64,000 nucleotides of DNA from Bradyrhizobium centrolobii. GTDB taxonomy: Bacteria; Pseudomonadota; Alphaproteobacteria; Rhizobiales; Xanthobacteraceae. The notes below the pieces were generated by a model that ran no database searches, was not told the origin of the DNA, and worked only from the letters and a program-made list of their open reading frames with translations. Of this stretch, positions 19,201 through 28,571 are shown piece after piece (positions within the stretch are counted from its first letter, which is position 1; every line of letters begins with the position of its first letter). The stretch is taken from NCBI RefSeq assembly GCF_001641635.1, contig NZ_LUUB01000022.1, positions 1-64,000 on the forward strand. The letters are read 5' to 3'. The position numbers and the translations under genes were made by a program.

Positions 19201-20192
19201 TGGCGACGAAGAACATGCCCACAGCTCTTGTCTGCGGCGCGGGTGGTTTCATTGGCGGTCACCTGGTCAAGCGACTGAAGCGTGAAGGCTTCTGGGTGCG
19301 TGGCGTCGACCTAAAATTTCCGCCATTCGCGGACACCGAGGCCGATGATTTTGTGGTTGGCGATCTTCGTGACCAGAATTTCTGCAAACAGATCACAGAC
19401 CGGAAGTTCGACGAGGTGTATCAGCTCGCTGCCGACATGGGCGGCGCCGGCTACATCTTTACTGGCGAGCATGATGCCGACGTGATGCACAATTCGGCGA
19501 CCATCAATCTCAACATGCTCGACGCCTGCCAGAAGCGCAACGTGCGCGGCATGTTCTATTCGTCGTCGGCCTGCATGTATCCGGAGCATAACCAGAAGGA
19601 TCCCGACAATCCGAACTGCGCGGAAGATTCGGCCTATCCGGCGGCGCCCGACAGCGAATACGGCTGGGAGAAGCTGTTTTCGGAGCGACTATATCTCGCC
19701 TACAACCGCAACTATGGAATGCGAAACCGCGTCGCGCGCTACCATAACATCTTCGGCCCCGAGGGCACCTGGGAAGGCGGCAAGGAGAAGGCGCCCGCAG
19801 CGGTGTGCCGCAAGGTTGCGCAGGCCTCCAATCATGGAGAGGTCGAAATTTGGGGTGACGGCACCCAGACGCGCTCGTTCCTTTATATCGATGAGTGCCT
19901 GGAAGGCACCATCCGCCTGACACGTTCGGACTTTGAAGGTCCGGTCAACGTCGGATCGGAGGAGATGGTCACGATCAACCAGCTTGTCGATATCGTAGCC
20001 GACATCGCCGGCAAGAAGTTGAACAAGAAGCACATCCCCGGGCCGCTCGGCGTGCGCGGCCGCAACTCGGACAACCGGCTGATCGGCCAGAAGCTTGGCT
20101 GGAAGCCGTCCGCAACACTCCGCTCCGGTCTCGAGAAGACCTATGAGTGGATTGAACGGCAGGTTCGCAGCAATACCAGGGCGGCCGCCTGA
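19200..20192 (+). CDS. GDP-mannose 3,5-epimerase-like protein, 330 aa
   Basis: Probably converts GDP-D-mannose to GDP-L-galactose or GDP-L-gulose. It is very close to the plant enzyme in remembered motifs: GAGGFIGGHLVKRLK, AADMGGAGYIF, SSSACMYPEHNQ with the acid/base Cys (C125), EYGWEK (Y154, K158), FGPEGTWEGGKEKAPAA with the second catalytic Lys (K197), and GPLGVRGRNSDN with the phosphate-binding Arg. It is coupled to the GT4 gene (TAATG). Together with gmd/fcl this makes GDP-mannose a central precursor of this EPS. A relaxed-specificity epimerase is the main alternative. Confidence 0.85.
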   Translation: MATKNMPTALVCGAGGFIGGHLVKRLKREGFWVRGVDLKFPPFADTEADDFVVGDLRDQNFCKQITDRKFDEVYQLAADMGGAGYIFTGEHDADVMHNSATINLNMLDACQKRNVRGMFYSSSACMYPEHNQKDPDNPNCAEDSAYPAAPDSEYGWEKLFSERLYLAYNRNYGMRNRVARYHNIFGPEGTWEGGKEKAPAAVCRKVAQASNHGEVEIWGDGTQTRSFLYIDECLEGTIRLTRSDFEGPVNVGSEEMVTINQLVDIVADIAGKKLNKKHIPGPLGVRGRNSDNRLIGQKLGWKPSATLRSGLEKTYEWIERQVRSNTRAAA

Positions 20193-20302
20193 CGGGCGGC
20201 CCAACCCGCCAGCAGATACAGGAGAACGTTCGCGCTGCAGACCAGACGATGGCGCCACGATCATTTGGAAGACTCGACAGTGTAGTTCGTAGGAGCTTCG
20301 CA

Positions 20303-21130
20303 ATGATTGCAGACTTGATCTACGACGTGGGCCTGCACAAGGGTGAGGATGCGGCCTTTTATCTCAAGAAAGGGTTCAAGGTTCTTGGGATCGAAGCCAA
20401 CCCGGAACTCGTGCGACACTGCCAGGGGCGATTTCACACCGAAGTCGCGAGCGGGCAGTTGCGGATCATCGAGGGAGCCATTGCACCGGAGTCCGAAGGA
20501 CCCACGATTACTTTCTACAAGAGTTCGGACTCCGTCCTGGGCACCATCAACAAGGACAGGGCTGCGCGAACCGAGAAACTGGGCCACAGGAGCGAACGCA
20601 TCGTGCTGCCGCGCATCGACGTCGTCGATATCTACCGCTCCTGTGGCGTGCCCTATTTTCTCAAGATCGACGTCGAGGGAGCCGATCAGCTGGTGTTGGA
20701 GGGACTGAAGCAGCAACCCAACCGCCCTCAATACATCTCCGTCGAGTCCGACAAGGTCGACTTTGGTGAGATTAAAGCCCAGCTCGGCCTGCTGCGCGAG
20801 CTTGGCTACCGGAAATTCAAGGCCGTGCAGCAGCAGCGAATTCCGGGATCGCGGGTTGAGACCAAGGCGCTTGACGGCGCCAAGGTCGCGCATGTCTTCG
20901 AAGCCGGCGCCTCAGGTCCGTTTGGCGAGGATCTCGGCGGGCCGTGGCTGGACTTTGATGGCATCATCGATCGATATCGATCGATATTCCGGGACTATCG
21001 GTATTTCGGCGACGACTCCCTCCTGGCCAGATTTCCTGTTTTGGCTTTGCCGTTCAAGGCGGTCTATAAGCTCTGCACGGGTCAACGCGGCTCGCTGCCC
21101 GGATGGTACGATACCCATGCCAGCCTGTAG
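20303..21130 (+). CDS. FkbM-family methyltransferase, 275 aa
   Basis: A SAM-dependent O-methyltransferase likely acting on a sugar hydroxyl of the EPS unit. The start ATG 20303 has AGGAG seven bases upstream; the upstream in-frame leader is not protein-like. Motifs are DVGLHKGEDAAFYL (SAM loop), VLGIEANP (acidic ribose-binding residue), LPRIDVVD, and the FkbM hallmark FLKIDVEGAD followed by VLEGL. The C-terminal 70 residues with PWLDFDGIIDRY are typical of long FkbM versions in glycan clusters. Confidence 0.88.
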   Translation: MIADLIYDVGLHKGEDAAFYLKKGFKVLGIEANPELVRHCQGRFHTEVASGQLRIIEGAIAPESEGPTITFYKSSDSVLGTINKDRAARTEKLGHRSERIVLPRIDVVDIYRSCGVPYFLKIDVEGADQLVLEGLKQQPNRPQYISVESDKVDFGEIKAQLGLLRELGYRKFKAVQQQRIPGSRVETKALDGAKVAHVFEAGASGPFGEDLGGPWLDFDGIIDRYRSIFRDYRYFGDDSLLARFPVLALPFKAVYKLCTGQRGSLPGWYDTHASL

Positions 21131-21211
21131 ACCGCACTCCCGGCCGGCATTGCAGCCACGTGGGGAACACGGGCTGTCATTCTCTCCGCCTCGTGAATGC
21201 GCAGGACCCTG

Positions 21212-22192
21212 ATGGTGGATGCTGATCCGACCAGAGAGATCGAGATATCGATCGTCATCTGCACGCGCAATCGTGCGAGCCGCCTGTCAGGAACACTCGG
21301 CGCGCTACGGGCATTGCGCACCAATCACCGCTACGAAGTGATCTGGGTGGACAACGCATCGACCGACGATACGGCGGCCGTGCTGCAGCGTGCATTAGCC
21401 AGCGACACGGTCTCAAGATATGTCGTCGGCGAGCGGATAGGACTGGGCGCGGCCCGAAATCTTGGCTGGGAAAGCGCGCGCGGCAAGATCGTCGCCTTCA
21501 CCGATGACGACTGCTATCCGTCGCCAGACTATGTTGATGCCATACTCGCTGCGTTTGCCGATCATCCCGGCGCGGGCGTGATCGGAGGCCGCATTTTGCT
21601 GCACAATCCGAACCACGCCAGGATCACGATCGAGGAAAGCGAAGCACCGCGCATCTATCCGAAACGGACCTTTGTCCGGGCCGGGACGCTGCAAGGCGCA
21701 AACCTCGCCTTTCGGCGCGAGGCGCTGCAGGCCATCGGCGGCATCGATTCCGAGCTCGGCGCGGGCACGCGCTTTCCCTGCGAGGACATTGATGCGGTGA
21801 CAGCGGTGTTGTGGGCGGGATTCGACGCCTGCTTCGACCCCCGTCCGACCGTGCAGCACGACCATGGTCGCGTCGAAGCGGACGTGCCGGCATTGCTCAA
21901 TTCCTATGATCGCGGCCGCGGCAGTTTTTATGCCAAATACATCCTGCGGCCCGATACCCGCACGACCTTCATCCTGCGCTGGCTCAGCTCGACCTGGCGG
22001 CGGCGCGACTGGCAAGGACTTCGCACACTCCGGACCGAGTTGCGCACGGCGGGCCAATACGCCATCGCCAAGCGCAGATTTGGCGCGCTTGCCCTCGCCG
22101 TCCCTGTGGGCCTTGTCGCGCTGGCGCTTCAATTTGTCGTGTCCTTCGGCTTCTCGTCCGGGCGTCGCCTCTGGGAAGCAAAGGGCCGGTGA
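21212..22192 (+). CDS. Family 2 glycosyltransferase, 326 aa
   Basis: GT-A fold with ISIVICTRNRA, VIWVDNASTDD and DXD site FTDDDCYP. QGANLAFRREAL and CEDIDAVTAVLWAG lie in the acceptor half; the C-terminus has a hydrophobic helix (LALAVPVGLVALALQFVVSF) that may tether it to the membrane. ATG 21212 has AGGA five bases before it and is preferred to ATG 21197. It resembles the transferase at 24445-25302 in length and motif order, so the two may be related by duplication. Confidence 0.87.
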   Translation: MVDADPTREIEISIVICTRNRASRLSGTLGALRALRTNHRYEVIWVDNASTDDTAAVLQRALASDTVSRYVVGERIGLGAARNLGWESARGKIVAFTDDDCYPSPDYVDAILAAFADHPGAGVIGGRILLHNPNHARITIEESEAPRIYPKRTFVRAGTLQGANLAFRREALQAIGGIDSELGAGTRFPCEDIDAVTAVLWAGFDACFDPRPTVQHDHGRVEADVPALLNSYDRGRGSFYAKYILRPDTRTTFILRWLSSTWRRRDWQGLRTLRTELRTAGQYAIAKRRFGALALAVPVGLVALALQFVVSFGFSSGRRLWEAKGR

Positions 22193-22199
22193 AGCGGAG

Positions 22200-23534
22200 A
22201 TGATGCGCGCAACGCGAAGGACATTGCTCAAGGGCTCGGTCGGACTCGCATTGACGACCATCGGCCCGCTGACGGTCTTGGACACGCCGGCTGCGGCGGA
22301 CGGTGCGTTGTCATTCGGCGACGCCACCATCGCCGTCGTGGATACGACGGTCGGACCAGCAGAGCTCTGGGCGGAAGTGCCCGTCAAGCTCAACGCGCCG
22401 ACCACCTGCACGCTTGTGCTGGAATATGAAACGCGTGACGGGACCGGAACGATTGGGGTTTTGCCAGGCGAGACGACGAAGGACGCCGATTTCTTCGTTG
22501 CCCGCGGCTTCCTCATCTTTCAGCCCGGCGAGCAGGTCAAAGTGGTGAAGATCCGCCTAGTGCGGCCGCTTGAGGCGGGCAAGTCAATCATCTTCCAGAT
22601 ATCGGATTTCGGACATCCGCTTTTCGGCTTTGCGCGCGCCAGTGGAGAGGTAAGACTAGGCGACCTGCCTTCGGTCGCGGCCCCCCATGTCAGTGACAAT
22701 GTCCCGCTGCCGCCACTTCCTTCGCACGGCTCGGTGATCTTCTCCGATCGCCTGCTCGATCGCAATTTCGCGAACGACGAGGGGTATGTCGCTGGCGGCA
22801 ATCCATGCTGGCAAAGCCGTCTTGCGAGCGGGCGCCGCCAGGATGGCAACAAGGAATTGGGCTACTACGCCGACCCGTCGCTCAATCCGGAAACAACAGT
22901 GTGGGGAATAGATCCACCAACGGGCTGCCGCTTCATTCAGGCCGAATACCACCAAGATGGGCTGTCGGATGGGCAAGGAGGCAAACTGGTGCCGGGGTGG
23001 CGGAAGGAAACGCCGTTCAGGTTTTCCTCTGCGATCGTAACATCGCGTACCCTGTTCAACCGCATTACGCTCAACACCTACGTCGAGTTCAATGTCAGGC
23101 TGATGAAAGTTAGAGGCAGCTGGCCGGGGCTGTGGCTGCTACCCGTCAGCCCCGGCTGGCCACCAGAGATCGACCTCCTCGAGACCTACATCACCGGGGC
23201 GCCGCAGTATCGGGAAGACGTCATATTCTCCAGCATTCACTGGAAAGGCGAAAAGGGACCTGACGCCCGCGGCGCGGCGATGCCGCTTGGCCTGATTGAA
23301 GAAGGCGTCGATCTTTTTTCCCGGTTCAACCGCTTCGGCTGCTTCATCGGCGAGCAGCAGATCGTCTACTACCTCAACGACAGGCCCTATTGCGCCATGC
23401 CGAACCGGGTCGGCGCCGGGCCATGGTACATGCTGATGGACGTTGCCGTCGGCGGCCCGGCGGGCGAGCCGAACGGTCCTGGCGGCTTCCCCGCCAGAAT
23501 GTATATCGCCGGCGTAAAGGTCATCCAGTTCTGA
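22200..23534 (+). CDS. Tat-exported GH16 glycanase with Calx-beta-like domain
   Basis: A 444-residue secreted glycoside hydrolase. The N-terminus MMRATRRTLLKGSVGLALTT has a twin-arginine signal ending near PAAADG. Residues about 37-155 form a Calx-beta-like domain (TTKDADFFVARGFLIFQPGE). GH16 follows, with the active-site motif EIDLLE (E323, D325, E328) and a late VAVGGPAGEPN strand. It starts 8 nt after the GT2 stop, so it is in the same operon as transferases that build the polymer. It probably trims or releases EPS in the periplasm or outside. The folded-state export route differs from the other two GH16 proteins here. Confidence 0.85.
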   Translation: MMRATRRTLLKGSVGLALTTIGPLTVLDTPAAADGALSFGDATIAVVDTTVGPAELWAEVPVKLNAPTTCTLVLEYETRDGTGTIGVLPGETTKDADFFVARGFLIFQPGEQVKVVKIRLVRPLEAGKSIIFQISDFGHPLFGFARASGEVRLGDLPSVAAPHVSDNVPLPPLPSHGSVIFSDRLLDRNFANDEGYVAGGNPCWQSRLASGRRQDGNKELGYYADPSLNPETTVWGIDPPTGCRFIQAEYHQDGLSDGQGGKLVPGWRKETPFRFSSAIVTSRTLFNRITLNTYVEFNVRLMKVRGSWPGLWLLPVSPGWPPEIDLLETYITGAPQYREDVIFSSIHWKGEKGPDARGAAMPLGLIEEGVDLFSRFNRFGCFIGEQQIVYYLNDRPYCAMPNRVGAGPWYMLMDVAVGGPAGEPNGPGGFPARMYIAGVKVIQF

Positions 23535-23546
23535 ACGCTCTTAGAA

Positions 23547-23565
23547 CGAGACGCGGCGCGTCTCG
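23547..23565. terminator. Bidirectional hairpin between convergent genes
   Basis: CGAGACGC (23547-23554) and GCGTCTCG (23558-23565) form a perfect 8-bp stem with a 3-nt loop, placed between stops at 23534 (+) and 23567 (-). Confidence 0.65.
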
Positions 23566-23566
23566 C

Positions 23567-24448
23567 TCAACGATGAAAATCCCGGCGGATCCGGTCGGCG
23601 GCGTCCTCGAGCTTCGACACGGCCTTTGCGAGGGCAACATCTGAGCTGAGCACGGGCTCCATTTCGCTAAGCCGCCGCAATCCGCGCGCGGCGATATAAG
23701 GCAGCGCGTTGTTGGCCGCTCCGACGGCCAGTTGAACCAGCCTGTTCTTGCTGGACATCCAGTTGCCATCCCTGCCCGTCTTCGAGACCCAGAGGTCGTG
23801 CAACGTCGCGGGAAAGGTGGCGTAGGGTCTCAGGTCGATCATCAGAGCGCCGGCCCAATCCGACCATTTGAATCGATGCGACCGGTGGAACGGAAGAACC
23901 GGCACCCACGGCACCCGCAGCGCATCCGCCACGATGGCTCCATGCATCGCTTCGGTAATGACAGTGTTCGAAGCCTGGATCATTTCAAGGACGCGATCGA
24001 CCGGCCAACGCGGATCGATCAGTTCGACATTGGCCAGTTCACATGCCTTGGGCCAGTCGCCGTTCAATAAGCTCTGCCAATGCGGGATGTAGCTGAACTT
24101 GAAACGTTTCGGGACTTCATCCCTCATGTGGCGATTGACCAACACGGCCGCATCGGCCGCGACCAGGCGTTCGTCGAGTCCCAACGCTTGCGCAGTCAGC
24201 GGTCCTCGCACGCAATAGAACTTCCAACGGTCGTCGAGTCGAGGAGCCGCAGTGTATTGACCAAATCCCGACCCAAAGACCACTTTCAGGGCCTGATGCG
24301 GATGATGGTCGAACAGGACCGAGCCAATCGCCAGAAACAGGGTCAGATCGTCTTCATCAAAGAAGCGCGGAAAAACCTTCGGCATCAGCACATTGTTCAG
24401 GTCGTCACCAAAGTTCGGCGCTATGCTCCGATAGTAGTAGAGTTTCAT
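23567..24448 (-). CDS. Polysaccharide pyruvyl transferase family, 293 aa
   Basis: Adds a ketal-linked pyruvate from phosphoenolpyruvate to a sugar of the EPS, like ExoV. Begins MKLYYYRSIAPNFGDDLNNV, the family's NFGDDL nucleotide-fold opening. Further hallmarks are LAIGSVL, VFGSGFGQ, CVRGPLTAQALG and the late EAMHGAIVADALRVPW with the conserved His. It overlaps the preceding GT2 stop by 4 nt, so sugar addition and pyruvylation are coupled. The acceptor is unknown. Confidence 0.9.
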   Translation of the reverse strand: MKLYYYRSIAPNFGDDLNNVLMPKVFPRFFDEDDLTLFLAIGSVLFDHHPHQALKVVFGSGFGQYTAAPRLDDRWKFYCVRGPLTAQALGLDERLVAADAAVLVNRHMRDEVPKRFKFSYIPHWQSLLNGDWPKACELANVELIDPRWPVDRVLEMIQASNTVITEAMHGAIVADALRVPWVPVLPFHRSHRFKWSDWAGALMIDLRPYATFPATLHDLWVSKTGRDGNWMSSKNRLVQLAVGAANNALPYIAARGLRRLSEMEPVLSSDVALAKAVSKLEDAADRIRRDFHR

Positions 24449-25302
24449 GATCGCGCCTGACGCAGCATGGTCGAGTAATATTGCATGGCTCCTCCGAACA
24501 GGGGCCCAACGGCGGCACCCTTCCTGATCTGTCTGCGGATGTCCCGCGCGATCTCCACGATCGTCGTGGGAGCATGCGCCGTCAGAAGGTGCTTGGCGTA
24601 GACGGCGCCGGCGCCGATGTCGTAGTAATGCCCGCGCACGAATGCCTCGTCGTCAAAACGACCATGATCGTGAGCCACGCTTGGCTGCGGGAAATATCCG
24701 CCCGTCCAGCCAGCATATGACGACCTGACGGCAACTTCCCATTCCTCGCCGGCGAACGGCGTACCGGCCCCGAACCGGGCATCGAACATGCCGGCATCGA
24801 TCAAACACTGGCGCCTGAACGCCATGTTGGACCCTTGGATAAACCCTCGCTGGACAAAGGTGGACGACGTCAGAATCTGTATCGTGGTACTGGTGTTGCA
24901 ACCGAGCGGTGACTGCAGTGCATCGTACGGCAGGATTCTTCCAGAACCAAAGCCCAGCCTCGGATCTTGCGCGAATACAGTCTTCCACGCGGACGCAAAA
25001 TCCCTGTCCGGATAACAATCGTCGTCGATGAACAGGATCACTCCGCCGGAGGACGCCATGATCCCGGTGTTTCGGCCCGCCGAATTGCCCGGCCTGGTCT
25101 CCTGGATGGCACGCCACAGATTTGGGTTGGCCCGGCAGAACTCCTGCATGGCCGCGAAGGTGCCGTCGGTCGAGCCGTTGTCGACCAGCACAACCTCAAT
25201 GGCGGCAGCGCCGTCCATCGAGCGAATATGATCCAGGCATTTGCCGACGGTCCTCATTCCATTTCGAGAGCATAGGACCAACGTTAGTGCAACTTCGTGC
25301 AT
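24445..25302 (-). CDS. Family 2 glycosyltransferase, 285 aa
   Basis: GT-A fold: LTLVLCSRNGMRT, VVLVDNGSTDGT, FIDDDCYP as the metal site, QGSNMAFRRQCL and AGEEWEVAVRSSYAG. Same motif order as the transferase at 21212. It is followed by the pyruvyltransferase with an ATGA overlap. Cytoplasmic, peripheral; donor sugar not predictable. The ribosome-binding site before ATG 25302 is weak. Confidence 0.87.
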   Translation of the reverse strand: MHEVALTLVLCSRNGMRTVGKCLDHIRSMDGAAAIEVVLVDNGSTDGTFAAMQEFCRANPNLWRAIQETRPGNSAGRNTGIMASSGGVILFIDDDCYPDRDFASAWKTVFAQDPRLGFGSGRILPYDALQSPLGCNTSTTIQILTSSTFVQRGFIQGSNMAFRRQCLIDAGMFDARFGAGTPFAGEEWEVAVRSSYAGWTGGYFPQPSVAHDHGRFDDEAFVRGHYYDIGAGAVYAKHLLTAHAPTTIVEIARDIRRQIRKGAAVGPLFGGAMQYYSTMLRQARS

Positions 25303-25402
25303 TTCTACTTGCTCGGGCCTTAGTCAGGTTCGAGAACAGAGGAACATAAGACGAGATAGACGTCGGGTACCATCATTGAGCCACGGGGTGCAACCAACCT
25401 GT

Positions 25403-26908
25403 TCAACCAGGCGTCGACGCAACCCCACGCTCGCCCTGTGATCCGGACGAGATCGAGCCAAAAAGCAACCTCGCGACATCAAGCGTCTGATCCCTGGCGA
25501 TTACCAGCATCGCCCCGAGATATGACACTGCTCCAACCGCAACGTTGATACTCAGCGCAAGCGTTGGCGGAAGCTCGGGAAGAAGATGTCTGGTGGCGGC
25601 AATGCACGCCACCATGACCACGCAGGAGACCGTCGGGCCGACGAAGACCCGCAAGTACTCCGAAACTGGTTCCGACAACAGTCGAGAGGTCTTCATCACC
25701 GCGAACGGCCATCGGGCGATGGTTGCGATCAGGACGGAAGCCAGAAGCACGGTCACGCCGAATCTCGACATCAGCAGCAGGATCCCAAGCGTGACTATTC
25801 CGGCGGCAAGCTGGTAATAAAACCACCAATGCGCATGACCACGGCTGTTGATCAGGCTCCCCTGAATCACACCGATACAGGCCATCAAGCCCAAGCCACA
25901 ATACAACCTGATCGGGTCAACCGTATCGACCCAGCGCGATCCGAATATGACGGGAACCGCAAGGTCCGCCACCATCGCAAACCCGATGAAGACCGGAAAC
26001 GACAACGCAGAAGAGAGAAACGTCGCAAGCAGGAAGCCCTTCCTGACCCGATCCACATTCTCCTGAATGGCCGAGAACATCGGATGAGCCACTGCGCCGA
26101 TCGGCGACGCCAGCACATTGAGGATCATCTGGAACAGGTTCCGGGAAAAGGCATAGACGCCCGCTTGATGTGGCCCCAGATACAGTCCCACGATCGCGGG
26201 ATCCGCCTGCGTCGTCAGGGCCTGCATGGCGCGAGTGCCCGATGAAAACCCGCCGTAACGCGCGAGCGATTTGAGCGCATCCAGGCTGATCCGGAATTTC
26301 GGCCGCCACCCAGCTCCCCACATCGCGGCCACCGCCGCGGTGACCGATGAGGACAGTTGCGCGATGAGGAGAGCCCAAACGCCATAACCGGCGACGAGAA
26401 GAAGCACGGTCAGCGCCGCCGATACCACTGTGGCAAGCAATGTCCGGCCGGCAATCAACTCAAAGGACATTCTTCGCGTGATGATGGCCTGCGGAACGAT
26501 ACCGGCGGCATCCGCGAACAGCCTGAGCCCGGCGACGGGCAGCAACACCGCAATCCATTCCGAGCCGAGCATTCGGCTGAACGGTCCACTGCAGATCGCA
26601 AGCACGGCATACGCGACGAGCGCGCACATCGTTGCCGCCCAGAAGGTCGAGTCGAGATGAATGTCGTCGACGGACGACCGCTGAACGATCGCCTCGGCGA
26701 AACCCGACGGCAACAGCACTGCGAGCAGCGCTACCAGACTGCCGGCCAGGGCCACGACACCGAACTCGCCCGGACCGAGATAGCGCGAAGTCACCAGGAA
26801 AACGAGAAAACCGGCGAGCGACGGTATGACCGAGTTGACGCTCGACCAGAACACGCCCCGGATCGCCCGAACGGCGTGTGTCGGCTTGCCGGGTTCAGTA
26901 CCTACCAT
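25403..26908 (-). CDS. Wzx-like polysaccharide flippase, 501 aa
   Basis: A MOP-superfamily integral membrane protein that flips the undecaprenyl-linked repeat unit to the periplasm. About 12 to 14 membrane helices are visible, with the family opening AIRGVFWSSVNSVIPSLAGF and LVTSRYLGPGEFGVVALAGS. Short Arg-rich loops such as YGGFSSGTRAMQ fall between helices. GGAAG precedes the start at about ten bases. It is encoded on the same strand as the GT2 and pyruvyltransferase genes but is separated by about 100 nt. Confidence 0.88.
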   Translation of the reverse strand: MVGTEPGKPTHAVRAIRGVFWSSVNSVIPSLAGFLVFLVTSRYLGPGEFGVVALAGSLVALLAVLLPSGFAEAIVQRSSVDDIHLDSTFWAATMCALVAYAVLAICSGPFSRMLGSEWIAVLLPVAGLRLFADAAGIVPQAIITRRMSFELIAGRTLLATVVSAALTVLLLVAGYGVWALLIAQLSSSVTAAVAAMWGAGWRPKFRISLDALKSLARYGGFSSGTRAMQALTTQADPAIVGLYLGPHQAGVYAFSRNLFQMILNVLASPIGAVAHPMFSAIQENVDRVRKGFLLATFLSSALSFPVFIGFAMVADLAVPVIFGSRWVDTVDPIRLYCGLGLMACIGVIQGSLINSRGHAHWWFYYQLAAGIVTLGILLLMSRFGVTVLLASVLIATIARWPFAVMKTSRLLSEPVSEYLRVFVGPTVSCVVMVACIAATRHLLPELPPTLALSINVAVGAVSYLGAMLVIARDQTLDVARLLFGSISSGSQGERGVASTPG

Positions 26909-27340
26909 TTGCAGATTTCTTCCCAGCTCGTGAACTCCCGGCGCGATTACGGGCGGTCACATTGAATGTATGGAATCGTGCGAAGAATCGCTTGCGCGAA
27001 GCCGACGGCCCAGCGGACCGTTTCCGACCCCGCGCAACTCGATTGCCATCAGGCGCTTCCCCGAAGCGGACTCGGCGGAGCGCGCTCGACCGCGACCACG
27101 CGCCCCATCCATTGCCAGCCCACTGAGGATGCAATTGGCAAGTTGTCATAGCCGTAGATGCAAGAGGCACGCCTGCCCTTCGCGGTTTCGGTGCGGAACA
27201 AGTATCAGCCTTCAACCAGCTCCGAAATGCGACCAAATTGTAGCCGGAGACGTCAGACTCGACATGTTCTGTTCCCGGCAGATCATGGCTGTGCACGGTT
27301 TCCTCGGCCATCAAATGCAAGCAATGGGTCAGGAGGGTTG
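26909..27340. other. Non-coding stretch, about 430 bp
   Basis: Several frames are open across it, including a 149-codon minus-strand frame. They are basic, lack motifs and look like high-GC chance frames. Nothing else recognised. Confidence 0.4.
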
Positions 27341-28246
27341 TCACCTACCCGGATTCCGTTGCTGGATCATGACCGCGAGCTGATCCGAGATGGTAGTGTC
27401 CATGACCTTGCGGCAAAACAGCAGTTCACCCGCGCCGTAAATGCCATCTATCCTGAGGCGCGGATTGGCGCGAAACATCGCGATGTGACGCTCGCCGATT
27501 TCCGACGGATTTGCGCCGCCCCTGCTCCAATCCGAATAGGTGAGACTGCGCCGCATGTTCGGACGAAACGGTGAGTTCGCCAGGATGGTCTGGAACACCA
27601 TTTCATCCGGGACATGGGTATTCTCATAGAATTTCATGATCCTCGGATTGTCGGCCACGAATTTCTGGACGTAGATGCAAGCATCGCGCGTCAGCGCCCA
27701 CCATTGGTTGCCGGCGTAAGGGGTTAGTTCGCCGAAGTACTTCTTGTAGTCGCGCCCCTTCTCCATCAGGCCGAGGCCGCCAAACAGCCGACGCCCTTTG
27801 CCGCTGCACCAACCCAGCGGCCCGGGGCGGCCCTTGTAGGTCGTCAGGCGCGACAGCGGTTTCGCGGCGGCCTCAGACGGCATCGCCACCGAATCGATGA
27901 ATTGAATGCCATTGTTCTCTATGAAGAAACTCTCGATCTCGGTCGTCGAACGCAGCGGATAGTCTGCGCCGCTGATTAGAACCAAATAATCATAGCGGCG
28001 AGGCGCCGCCAATGCTGCCTCCATGAGCACAAGGGCCGCGCTGATGAGCGAATAGTCGCCCCAATAGATCGGAATTCGCTTTGCTAGGAATTGTACATCG
28101 GAACCGACCACCCGCAGGAACGGGTCGATGTCCACCTGGGCGTCGATATGCACAAACATGTCTACATTCGGCGACCGCAGCTGATGGACCAGCCGAGAAA
28201 GCTGCTCCGGATGCCTGTGGGCAAGGATGAGATACGCAATGTTCAT
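27341..28246 (-). CDS. GT14-type beta-1,6-GlcNAc transferase homologue, 301 aa
   Basis: Resembles the core-2/I-branching family (GT14), which forms beta-1,6 branches. Start ATG 28246 gives MNIAYLILAHRHPEQLSRLV, the usual family opening. Other hallmarks are FVHIDAQVD, IYWGDYSLISAAL, YLVLISGADYPL, NQWWALTRDA and HVPDEMVFQTIL with the catalytic acidic residue. The frame is open upstream with poor composition. It probably adds a branch sugar to the EPS repeat unit. Confidence 0.87.
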   Translation of the reverse strand: MNIAYLILAHRHPEQLSRLVHQLRSPNVDMFVHIDAQVDIDPFLRVVGSDVQFLAKRIPIYWGDYSLISAALVLMEAALAAPRRYDYLVLISGADYPLRSTTEIESFFIENNGIQFIDSVAMPSEAAAKPLSRLTTYKGRPGPLGWCSGKGRRLFGGLGLMEKGRDYKKYFGELTPYAGNQWWALTRDACIYVQKFVADNPRIMKFYENTHVPDEMVFQTILANSPFRPNMRRSLTYSDWSRGGANPSEIGERHIAMFRANPRLRIDGIYGAGELLFCRKVMDTTISDQLAVMIQQRNPGR

Positions 28247-28571
28247 GTTCCTGTCGTCCCGCATGACCAAGCAATCGCACCAACAAGCACAAGATTCAGC
28301 GGCGAAGCCGATAAGTTTGGGTGGGACGAGCCCTGAGGTGATTATGAGAGTTGTCGGTTCCGGTACCCACAACCTCGCAATGGACTGGTGTCAAAAAACT
28401 GACTGCTTAACGCAGTGAGGCCCAATGGGATCCCAAAACCCGAGACATCAAGATCGCTTGATTGCGGAGTGCATCTGCATCATGCACATGCCTGAACTGC
28501 TTCAGTCCACTGAGGGCAAGGCGCCAACTCTGTGAATGTTTGCCCAAGAAGAAGACAGAAGAGTTCGCATA

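Noticed and set aside
26895..27344. 149-codon minus-strand frame between Wzx-like and GT14 genes
   Set aside because: It is Arg/Ser-rich without structure or motif, overlaps the start of the Wzx-like gene and has no ribosome site.
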